From assembly GCA_947483345.1 (NCBI GenBank), contig CANKNL010000166.1:1-6725 (forward strand): a stretch of DNA of 6,725 nt. The letters are read 5' to 3'. The stretch comes from Chitinophagaceae bacterium. Its GTDB lineage: Bacteria > Bacteroidota > Bacteroidia > Chitinophagales > Chitinophagaceae. Positions 1-6,324 of the stretch are shown here, in pieces. A program made the position numbers and the translations under genes. Each line of letters starts with the position of its first letter. Position 1 is the stretch's first letter. The notes beneath the pieces were generated by a model. The model searched no databases and was not told where the DNA came from. It worked only from the letters and a program-made list of their open reading frames with translations.

Positions 1-1191
1 GTGCCTATGTTATTTGTAAAAAATAATCCTGGCCAGTTTATCTGGCAGAGCAACCGGGATGGTTGGAACCATTTATACCTGTATGATGTAAATGGACAAT
101 TAGTTAAGCAACTAACCAAAGGCAATTGGGAAGTCATTGATGTAAAAGGTTTTGATGCCAAAGGAGAAAATTTATTTTATGTATCTACTGAAGAATCACC
201 AATCACAAAAAATAGTTACCAGCTAAATTTAAAAACGGGGATATCAAAAAGACTCACTATTGTATCTGGTGTGCATACGACACAGGTAAGTACCGATGGC
301 AGTACCATCATTGACAATTACAACAGCAATGGTAATCCCAGAACCATACAGCTTATTGAAACCAAAACAGCAAGCTCAAAATTATTACTGCAGTCTGCTA
401 ATCCTATTGCCGATTATGCCATGGGCAAACTCAGCATCTTTACCATAAAAAATAATAATGGAGATGATCTGTATTGCAGAATGTTTCAACCCATTAATTT
501 CGACAGTACAAAAAAATACCCGGTCATTGTGTATTGGTATGGAGGCCCGCATGCGCAAATGATCTTAAACGGATGGAACGGCGGTGCAGGCGATTACTGG
601 TTTCAATATATGGCTGAAAGGGGATATGTAGTTTTTACCATTGATACAAGAGGAAGCGATAACCGCGGTAAAGCATTTGAACAAACCATATTTCGTAAAG
701 CAGGTGAGGTTCAAATGGAAGACATGATGAGTGGCATACAGTATTTAACGGCATTGCCCTATGTTGATAAAGCTAATATGGGGTTATTTGGTTGGAGTTA
801 CGGGGGCTTTATGACCACCGATTTTGTGCTCAATCATCCGGGTATATTTAAAGCTGCCGTAGCCGGCGGGCCGGTTATGGACTGGACGTATTATGAAATC
901 ATGTATGGCGAACGGTATATGGATACACCTGCAGAAAACCCGGAAGGCTATCAAGCCAGCAATTTAATAAAGCAGGCAGGTAAATTAAAAGATAAATTAT
1001 TGTTGATACATGGTATGCAGGATCCTGTGGTGGTACAGCAACATTCTGTAAATTTTGTAAAAGCCTGTGTTGATGCCGGTGTACAGGTAGACTATATGGT
1101 CTATCCGGGGCACGAACATAATGTGATTGGTAAAAACAGGGCACATCTGTATCAGAAAGTAACCGATTATTTTATGCAGTATTTAAAATGA
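1..1191 (+). CDS. S9 family prolyl di-/tripeptidyl peptidase (DPP4/PtpA-like), 5'-truncated by window edge
   Basis: C-terminal 396 residues of a serine exopeptidase that releases short peptides after proline from the N terminus of substrates, normally in the periplasm or on the outer membrane. The reading frame is open at base 1, and family members are about 700-750 aa, so the GTG at base 1 is an internal Val codon and the signal peptide and most of the beta-propeller lie upstream. Residues 1 to about 125 are the last propeller blades (DPPIV_N type, e.g. WQSNRDGWNHLYLYD). The alpha/beta-hydrolase domain runs from about 170 to 396. By motif, the oxyanion Tyr is Y180 (YWYGGP), the nucleophile is S266 (GWSYGG), the acid is D341 (HGMQDP) and the base is H373 (HEHNV). 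The DPP signature DW..YE..YGERYM lies at 294-307. Spacing between the triad residues fits prolyl tripeptidyl peptidase better than DPP4. The next gene starts 1 bp after the stop. Family is certain; di- versus tripeptidyl specificity is inferred. Confidence 0.95.
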   Translation: MPMLFVKNNPGQFIWQSNRDGWNHLYLYDVNGQLVKQLTKGNWEVIDVKGFDAKGENLFYVSTEESPITKNSYQLNLKTGISKRLTIVSGVHTTQVSTDGSTIIDNYNSNGNPRTIQLIETKTASSKLLLQSANPIADYAMGKLSIFTIKNNNGDDLYCRMFQPINFDSTKKYPVIVYWYGGPHAQMILNGWNGGAGDYWFQYMAERGYVVFTIDTRGSDNRGKAFEQTIFRKAGEVQMEDMMSGIQYLTALPYVDKANMGLFGWSYGGFMTTDFVLNHPGIFKAAVAGGPVMDWTYYEIMYGERYMDTPAENPEGYQASNLIKQAGKLKDKLLLIHGMQDPVVVQQHSVNFVKACVDAGVQVDYMVYPGHEHNVIGKNRAHLYQKVTDYFMQYLK

Positions 1192-1192
1192 A

Positions 1193-1855
1193 ATGGGCGA
1201 AGTTGAATTCATTAAAGATAAAAAGACACTCATTATCCATGCCATAATTTGCTGTTATGGCGATGCCGCTAATGAGGATATGGCAAAATTAGTTGCAGCA
1301 GATATGGCACAGTTTTGGAATGATGCTGATGGACTGGTGAATATTAAAAAGCAAAAAATCAGGGTCAGATTTGACATTGAAGGGATTTACAATGGTAGCC
1401 TTTCCGAACTGGACGTGTACGAAAATACCAATCCGCGTGTTAACTATTTCCGCATTGAAGAATATGCCAGCGGTAATATCTCATTTGTTGATGGCATTAA
1501 TTCCAACACCGGTTATTTTAAACTGGAAAATTTGTTGAATAACTCTTCTACAGCGGCACATGAATTTGGCCATACCATTGGTCTGGATCATCCGCATAAA
1601 CTGGACATCAGGGGAGAAGGCATACCGGGTATCATGTATCCGAGAGGAACCTGGGTTGATCCACAGTTTCAATATTATCCCAACGTAGCACCGGGTGAAA
1701 AAGGCGGAACCCTTAATCCTTTTAACAGACAGGTTTTACAACAAGATATTGAAAACCTGCGTTTGCATAAACTTGAATTTGATCAAAACGGATTTGCTGT
1801 AATTGGCGGTTTTACCTCAGTTTGGCACGATAAACAGCTTCCTGAAAAGGATTGA
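1193..1855 (+). CDS. Metzincin-type zinc metallopeptidase, no signal peptide (M10-like, uncharacterised)
   Basis: A 220-aa protein carrying the full metzincin zinc site HEFGHTIGLDH (residues 123-133; ligands H123, H127 and H133, catalytic base E124). A Met-turn candidate IMYPRG follows with M148, 15 residues after the third His, which is a normal metzincin spacing. The residues before the motif probably form the usual alpha/beta N-subdomain. No signal peptide is seen: the N terminus is charged (GEVEFIKDKK) and the hydrophobic stretch TLIIHAIICCYG looks like a core beta strand. No pro-domain cysteine switch (PRCGxPD type) or C-terminal secretion domain is visible, so the protein is predicted to be cytoplasmic or exported by an atypical route. 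The ATG at 1193 is preferred because it lies 1 bp after the upstream stop, suggesting translational coupling; the overlapping ATG at 1188 is in another frame and closes after 19 codons. It is not an archaemetzincin, as the Cys motif after the His site is missing. Substrate is unknown. Peptidase fold is well supported; the family name is tentative. Confidence 0.85.
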   Translation: MGEVEFIKDKKTLIIHAIICCYGDAANEDMAKLVAADMAQFWNDADGLVNIKKQKIRVRFDIEGIYNGSLSELDVYENTNPRVNYFRIEEYASGNISFVDGINSNTGYFKLENLLNNSSTAAHEFGHTIGLDHPHKLDIRGEGIPGIMYPRGTWVDPQFQYYPNVAPGEKGGTLNPFNRQVLQQDIENLRLHKLEFDQNGFAVIGGFTSVWHDKQLPEKD

Positions 1856-1895
1856 CAAAATTCAATTATCTTCATTGTCATTTATATATTGATCT

Positions 1896-2819
1896 ATGGC
1901 AATACTACACATTGATAATCTTACAAAAAATTATAAATCAGTTAAAGCACTTGACCGGGTTAGTTTTACTGTACCGGCAAAAACAGTTTTTGGTATTTTG
2001 GGGCCCAATGGCAGCGGAAAAACCACCTTACTGGGTATTGTGATGGATGTGATCAAAGCATCTGCTGGCACTTATACCTGGGCGGGTAATGAAGGATCTG
2101 CAAATGATTTTAGAAAAAAAATTGGAACCCTGTTGGAAACACCTAATTTTTATCATTACCTCACTGCCGAAAAAAATTTGCAGATAGCTGCTAAAATCAA
2201 AGGCAGAGGAGAAGCCGATATAGAAAAGGTTTTAAAAATTGTAAATCTTTACGAACGTAAGGATTCTAAATTCAATACTTTTTCGCTGGGTATGAAACAA
2301 CGTCTGGCCATTGCTTCAGCCCTCTTAGGCGATCCTGATATTTTAGTCTTTGATGAACCTACAAATGGCTTGGATCCTGCCGGTATTGCTGAGATCAGGG
2401 AGTTGATAAAAGAATTATATAAAGGCGGAAAGACCATTATTATGGCCAGCCATATACTGGATGAAGTAGAAAAAGTTTGTACCCATGTGGCCATTATTCA
2501 AAAGGGTATTTTAAAAACCGTAGGCTCTGTTGCTGATCTGATGAATACCTCAGCAGTTAATGCAGATGTAAATTGTTTAATTGAACTAAGTGCGGCAGAT
2601 AATGCTACATTAAAAAACATACTGCAACAATTGGAAGGCATAGCTTCTATAACCGAAGTTGATAGTGATTTACATATTGCCTGCAACGATAAAATTACCG
2701 GGGAAACGCTTAACCGGTTTTGCTTTGATAAGGGCATTACACTTAATAAATTACATGTAAAACGAAAAACACTGGAAACCAGATTTTTGGAAATTACCGG
2801 AAAGCAAAGCGATAAATAA
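1896..2819 (+). CDS. ABC transporter ATP-binding protein (BcrA/ABC-2 type)
   Basis: A 307-aa cytoplasmic ATPase that should power the permease encoded 26 bp downstream. All nucleotide-binding motifs are present: Walker A GPNGSGKTT (36-44), ABC signature FSLGMKQR (128-135), Walker B with catalytic glutamate ILVFDEP (148-154, E153), D-loop NGLDP (156-160) and H-loop H185 (MASH). At the Q-loop position the usual Gln is replaced by Glu (E80 in GTLLETPNFY), as I recall being common in the bacitracin-resistance BcrA-like branch. Residues from about 215 to 307 form a C-terminal extension after the NBD, also usual in this branch. The start at 1896 gives the canonical MAILHIDNLTKNY opening. There is no Shine-Dalgarno-like sequence, as expected in Bacteroidota. 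It lies 40 bp after the metallopeptidase, so it may be on the same transcript. Family is certain. The cargo (peptide, lipid or drug) cannot be read from the sequence. Confidence 0.97.
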   Translation: MAILHIDNLTKNYKSVKALDRVSFTVPAKTVFGILGPNGSGKTTLLGIVMDVIKASAGTYTWAGNEGSANDFRKKIGTLLETPNFYHYLTAEKNLQIAAKIKGRGEADIEKVLKIVNLYERKDSKFNTFSLGMKQRLAIASALLGDPDILVFDEPTNGLDPAGIAEIRELIKELYKGGKTIIMASHILDEVEKVCTHVAIIQKGILKTVGSVADLMNTSAVNADVNCLIELSAADNATLKNILQQLEGIASITEVDSDLHIACNDKITGETLNRFCFDKGITLNKLHVKRKTLETRFLEITGKQSDK

Positions 2820-2845
2820 AATTCTTTACAATTATATTTTATAAA

Positions 2846-3670
2846 ATGATCAAACTTTTAAAAATAGAGTGGCTTAAAATAAAAAGTTATACCGGGTTTA
2901 TCCTGTTGTCTTCATTTTTCGCCCTGGGTGTGGTTACCAGTAACTATATCGTTTTTATGTTTAAGAAAAATGTACTGGATAAAGTAAAAGCATCTGAACT
3001 GTTATTTTCAGGCTCGCCATTTGATTTTGATATGGTGTGGAAAACCGTAAGCTATTACAGCAGTTATTTTTTAATGTTGCCTGCACTATTACTGGTCATT
3101 TTAATGTCGAATGAATTTAGTTACAAAACACACCGGCAAAATATTATCGATGGCTGGAGCCGGTTCGAATTTTTAAAAGTAAAATTGGCTCTGGCATTGG
3201 TTTTTGCACTGGCCAGTACATTGGTTGTGATCATGACGGCATTGGTTTTTGGAGCCACATCCGGTTCTCCTTTTTCAGTAAATGGTTTTGAAAATATAGG
3301 TTACTTTTTATTAAAGGCCGTAACGTATAATATGATCGCTATATTGATATCTTTACTCACTAAAAAATCAGGCGTTGCTATAGCCTTGTTTTTCATCTAT
3401 ACCATCTTTGAAAATGGGGTGTCTTTATTATTATTTTTTCTGGCCGTAAAACTCAAAAAAGACAATCATCTGGACCTGGGAAATCTGGGTAATTATTTGC
3501 CTATGAATGCATCGGACGGTTTACTTACATCGCCATTTGAGCAATTCTCGGGTATGGCCAGAAATATTATTCCGGCAGACAATAATAAACTGGTGCTGGC
3601 CTGTGCACTGATCTATATCGTTATATTTTATTTCTGGAGTAAAAGAAAAATGATGCGGTCCGATCTCTGA
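2846..3670 (+). CDS. ABC-2 type transporter permease
   Basis: A 274-aa polytopic inner-membrane protein with about six predicted helices, near residues 17-39, 69-91, 110-136, 150-171, 174-200 and 250-266. This is the usual layout of a BcrB/NosY-like ABC-2 permease. It opens with MIKLLKIEWLKIKSY, an amphipathic cytosolic start typical of this class, and ends with a positively charged tail (WSKRKMMRSDL), consistent with both termini in the cytoplasm. The motif MSNEFSYKTHRQNIIDGWSR after helix 2 resembles the conserved E.....T.R..L..G.SR coupling loop of this family. It starts 26 bp after the ATPase gene, so the two most likely form one exporter. The stop is 1 bp from the stop of the convergent minus-strand gene. 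No extracytoplasmic MacB-like domain is present. Role as permease is well supported by pairing and topology; the substrate is unknown. Confidence 0.92.
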   Translation: MIKLLKIEWLKIKSYTGFILLSSFFALGVVTSNYIVFMFKKNVLDKVKASELLFSGSPFDFDMVWKTVSYYSSYFLMLPALLLVILMSNEFSYKTHRQNIIDGWSRFEFLKVKLALALVFALASTLVVIMTALVFGATSGSPFSVNGFENIGYFLLKAVTYNMIAILISLLTKKSGVAIALFFIYTIFENGVSLLLFFLAVKLKKDNHLDLGNLGNYLPMNASDGLLTSPFEQFSGMARNIIPADNNKLVLACALIYIVIFYFWSKRKMMRSDL

Positions 3671-3686
3671 TTTATTTTTTAATCAG
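3667..3686. terminator. Short inverted repeat across the two convergent stop codons, weak terminator candidate
   Basis: CTGATT (3667-3672) and AATCAG (3681-3686) are a perfect 6-bp inverted repeat around an 8-nt T-rich loop. The arms and loop include the TGA of the permease gene (3668-3670) and the TAA of the opposing gene (3672-3674). The location is right for a bidirectional terminator, but the stem is short and AT-rich and no T-run follows it on either strand, so it is not a classical intrinsic terminator. Chance occurrence in AT-rich DNA is possible. Confidence 0.25.
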
Positions 3687-4595
3687 GTTTACCAATGCCT
3701 GTTCAATCGTGTTATAATTAAACTGAAAATGCGTATCCATTATTTTTTTGCAGCTCACGGTAGTGCTTTTTAAAATCTCAATACTCCGTTCCCCCATCAT
3801 CCATTTTAAAACAAAGGCGGGCACATAAATGGGCAAATAAAATTTGCCATTCATCGCTTTGGCTAATGTAAGCGTAAGCTCTTTATTACTTACCGGAGAG
3901 GGCGAAACCGCATTGTATATACCCTGCAAGGCATCATTTTCAATGGCCTCTGTAAATAGCCGGCAAAGATCATCAATATGAATCCAGCTAATCAGTTGTT
4001 TACCGTTGCCTAAAATAGCGGCTGCGCCAAATTTAATGGGTTTTTTAAATTCGGCCAAAGCTCCGCCATCATTACTGAGTACGATCCCGATCCTGCATAT
4101 CACTAAGCGAATACCCAGGCTTGTAACGGGTTCAATACCAGCTTCCCAAAGTTTGCAGGTGTTACCTAAAAAGCTGTGATCAAACTCATCTGTTTCAATA
4201 AAAGGTTTAACCGGTGACTGATCTGCACCATACCAACCTATGGCACTGGCACTAACAACCGTTTTTACTTTGCAGGCATTATTTTTTAACATGTCAAGCA
4301 GTAAGCGGCTACTGTCTGTACGACTTTCCACAATCTCTTTTTGATAGGCCGGGGTCCATTTTTTTGAAACAACTCCTGCCCCTGCCAAATGCACAATATG
4401 GTCTGCTTGTTGTACTGCAGCCAAATCAATTTGCTGTTTTTTTACATGCCAATAGGCATAACTCAAATTGGCAATAGCGGGCTTGCTGTTTAAGCTTCGG
4501 CTGAGTATGATCACTTTATATCCCTTTGCCAGTAAAGCAACAGATAAGGCTTTACCTACCAAACCGCTACCACCTGTTATTAAAACCGTTTGCAT
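3672..4595 (-). CDS. TIGR01777-family NAD(P)-binding epimerase-like protein (YfcH-like, DUF1731 C-terminus)
   Basis: A 307-aa atypical short-chain dehydrogenase/epimerase-fold protein, probably cytoplasmic. The N-terminal Rossmann motif is TGGSGLVG (7-14). HLAGAGV (69-75) and the ESR motif (90-92) follow, as in the family. SASAIGWYG (115-123) holds the Ser and Tyr region. The conserved GNGKQLISWIHIDDL (196-210) and YNAVSPSPVSNKEL (227-240) are strong TIGR01777 signatures. From about 255 to 302 comes the DUF1731 segment (VPAFVLKWMMGER...). The length is normal for the family, about 300 aa. Members include E. coli YfcH and plant SulA/GC1-like proteins; their reactions are largely undefined, so a specific substrate should not be assigned. 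The gene is convergent with the ABC permease gene (1 bp between stop codons) and divergent from the exported-protein gene, so it is probably its own transcription unit. The ATG at 4595 places the Rossmann motif at the expected distance from the N terminus. Confidence 0.95.
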   Translation of the reverse strand: MQTVLITGGSGLVGKALSVALLAKGYKVIILSRSLNSKPAIANLSYAYWHVKKQQIDLAAVQQADHIVHLAGAGVVSKKWTPAYQKEIVESRTDSSRLLLDMLKNNACKVKTVVSASAIGWYGADQSPVKPFIETDEFDHSFLGNTCKLWEAGIEPVTSLGIRLVICRIGIVLSNDGGALAEFKKPIKFGAAAILGNGKQLISWIHIDDLCRLFTEAIENDALQGIYNAVSPSPVSNKELTLTLAKAMNGKFYLPIYVPAFVLKWMMGERSIEILKSTTVSCKKIMDTHFQFNYNTIEQALVNLIKK

Positions 4596-4708
4596 GGTAT
4601 AAAAATTTTTAACGCTTTATGTAATAACAAAAATCAGCACATCTTGTTTGGTGTAATGTACATTCATTGGCTTTTATATCGTAATTTTAATTGTAAAGTT
4701 TTAAACGC
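4596..4708. promoter_or_regulatory. Divergent intergenic region carrying promoters for both flanking genes
   Basis: These 113 bp lie between two outward-facing starts, so each gene needs a promoter here. A loose match to the Bacteroidota sigma pattern (-33 TTG, -7 TAnnTTTG) on the plus strand is TTG at 4667-4669 with TAATTG at 4688-4693, 18 bp apart; the -7 part is imperfect. On the minus strand only a T-rich element (the complement of 4625-4632, reading TTTTTGTT) and an AT-rich block near 4601-4612 are visible. A perfect 10-bp palindrome, AATGTACATT, lies at 4655-4664. That promoters exist here follows from gene order; the exact elements are uncertain. Confidence 0.4.
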
Positions 4709-6217
4709 ATGAACCGAATTTATCATCTCCTTTTCGTGCTCCTCTTTGTTGCACCCTTGTCGCTATGTGCCCAAACTGTTACCATCTCTGATTATGAAAG
4801 AGAAGATACCCGCGATATAAATTTTGACATCATCGGGAAAATCAATAATCATATTCTGGTGTATAAAAATATCCGCTCAAATCATAAAATAAATATTTTT
4901 GATAAGGATATGAATACCCTTGAAACGGTAAGGCTTGATTTTATACCAGAACGGACTTTCAATATTGATTTTATCCTTTATCCCGATTTTTTTTACATGA
5001 TCTACCAATATCAGAAAGGTAGTATTCTGCATTGTATGGCTGTAAAAATGAATGCCCAGGCTCAAAAAATAACTGACCCTGTTGAGTTAGATACTACCCG
5101 CATTCCGGTGATGTCTGAAAACAAGATTTACAGTACCATTTATAGTGAAGACCGGAAAAAGATCATGATCTTCAAAATTCAAACCCGGTATCAGAAATTC
5201 AATATGCAAACCCTGCTGTTTGATGATGCGTTGAAGCTGATCAATAAAAACAGGCATCTGATCGATTATAATGAAAGAAAAGAGAGCTATGATAATTTTC
5301 TGTTAGGCAATGATGGCTATTTGGTTTTCACCTATGCCAAACAATCGGGCAACAGGGATAACAGTGATGGGCTTGGGTTGGTGATAAAGGCACCGCTTCA
5401 AAATTCATTTTCTTATCAGGATATTGAATTAAATGAAAAATACATTGATGAGGTAAAACTTAAAATAGATAACCGCAATAACCGGGTCATCGTCAATACC
5501 TTCTACTATCAAAAAAACAGGGGCAGTATAGAAGGCTTGTTTACCTTTATTTGGGATAAGGCTAACGGTAAAACATATGCATCGCAGTTTACAGCATTAA
5601 ATGATTCATTGCGTGCCGAAGCCAAAACCAGTGGCCTGTTACGGTTTGCTTTAGATGAATTCTTTATCCGGCAAATCATTGTAAAGGCGGATGGCGGATT
5701 TATTTTAACAGCTGAAGATTTTACCAGCGATAAACGGGGTAATAATGATTTTAACCGATATGATTATTTGTACAATCCATATGCGCTTTCTTCGGGTAAT
5801 TATTATTACAATCCGTATACCGGTTATTACAGGCCGCTAAACAGCTATAATAACCAAAGCATCAGATATTATTACGATAATATCATGATACTGAGTATTA
5901 GTAAAACCGGACAGTTAGACTGGAGCAAAGTTGTACATAAAAGTCAGTTTGATGATAATGAAGAAAATTTTCTTTCTTTTTCAACAATGACCTCGGGCAG
6001 TGAAATTCATTTTTTATTTAATGAAGATAGAAAATATCAGGTCGTTTCTGATCAGGGTATTTCAGCGGATGGAACCATAAAAAGATATGCCACATTAAAA
6101 AGTCCGCAAAAAGGGTACGAATTTATGCCAAGCCTGAGTAAACAGGTGGGTTCTAATCAAATGATCATTCCCTGTACATACCGCAACAATATTTGCTTTG
6201 CTAAAGTTGAATTTTAG
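4709..6217 (+). CDS. Exported protein of unknown function, propeller-like, with Tyr/Asn-rich segment
   Basis: A 502-aa protein that I cannot assign to a named family. It starts with a clear signal peptide: MNR, a hydrophobic core YHLLFVLLFVAPLSL and a likely signal peptidase I site after LCA (residue 21), giving mature Gln-22. C20 is not in a good lipobox (LSLC lacks the small residue before Cys), so a lipoprotein is less likely. The mature part has repeated short beta-strand patterns such as NIFDKDMNTLETV, STIYSEDRKKIMIF, GNDGYLVFTYAK and KADGGFILTAEDF, which suggest a beta-propeller or other all-beta repeat fold. Residues 350-391 are strikingly rich in Tyr and Asn, with YNPY twice (355-358, 367-370) and YYY twice (365-367, 387-389). 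No type IX secretion C-terminal domain, transmembrane helix or catalytic motif is seen. It is transcribed divergently from the epimerase gene and appears monocistronic or first in a unit with the next gene. Coding status and export are well supported; function is unknown. Confidence 0.85.
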   Translation: MNRIYHLLFVLLFVAPLSLCAQTVTISDYEREDTRDINFDIIGKINNHILVYKNIRSNHKINIFDKDMNTLETVRLDFIPERTFNIDFILYPDFFYMIYQYQKGSILHCMAVKMNAQAQKITDPVELDTTRIPVMSENKIYSTIYSEDRKKIMIFKIQTRYQKFNMQTLLFDDALKLINKNRHLIDYNERKESYDNFLLGNDGYLVFTYAKQSGNRDNSDGLGLVIKAPLQNSFSYQDIELNEKYIDEVKLKIDNRNNRVIVNTFYYQKNRGSIEGLFTFIWDKANGKTYASQFTALNDSLRAEAKTSGLLRFALDEFFIRQIIVKADGGFILTAEDFTSDKRGNNDFNRYDYLYNPYALSSGNYYYNPYTGYYRPLNSYNNQSIRYYYDNIMILSISKTGQLDWSKVVHKSQFDDNEENFLSFSTMTSGSEIHFLFNEDRKYQVVSDQGISADGTIKRYATLKSPQKGYEFMPSLSKQVGSNQMIIPCTYRNNICFAKVEF

Positions 6218-6324
6218 CCAAATATTAAAATGGTCATGCGCTTGCTATAATCAGTTTTCTTCAAGTAATAATAATTGCTCATTTTTGCCGGGTAATATCA
6301 ACCTACACAATAACCCAATTTATA
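6218..6324. other. Intergenic stretch without a recognisable element
   Basis: These 107 bp between the exported-protein gene and the next start contain no hairpin followed by a T-run, no clear Bacteroidota promoter match and no RNA gene that I can recognise. The frame of the downstream gene is open back to 6229 but offers no ATG, GTG or TTG giving a plausible protein start before 6325, so I treat it as non-coding. Confidence 0.5.

Noticed and set aside
899..1144. Minus-strand open frame of 81 codons inside the S9 peptidase gene
   Set aside because: It lies opposite the catalytic domain, and its His/Pro/Tyr/Leu-rich composition is typical of antisense shadow frames.
1481..1672. Minus-strand 63-codon frame opposite the metzincin zinc site
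   Set aside because: Shadow of the conserved HExxH-coding region; its Cys/Arg-rich stretch comes from the complement of His/Gly codons.
1853..1895. Possible promoter (TTGACA-like at 1853 and TATCTTCA at 1867) before the ABC ATPase gene
   Set aside because: The spacing between the two parts is only about 12 bp, too short for either the Bacteroidota or the sigma-70 pattern.
1852..2043. Plus-strand 63-codon open frame overlapping the start of the ABC ATPase gene
   Set aside because: It overlaps the Walker A-coding region in another frame, has no recognisable motif and would need a TTG start.
2249..2737. Two minus-strand open frames opposite the ABC ATPase gene
   Set aside because: They mirror the signature/Walker B region and the C-terminal extension of a clearly real gene and have no domain of their own.
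4601..4610. AAAAATTTTT palindrome just upstream of the epimerase start
   Set aside because: Simple A/T run symmetry expected by chance in AT-rich promoter DNA.
4877..5065. Minus-strand 62-codon frame inside the exported-protein gene
   Set aside because: No family features, and fully contained in a well-supported gene.
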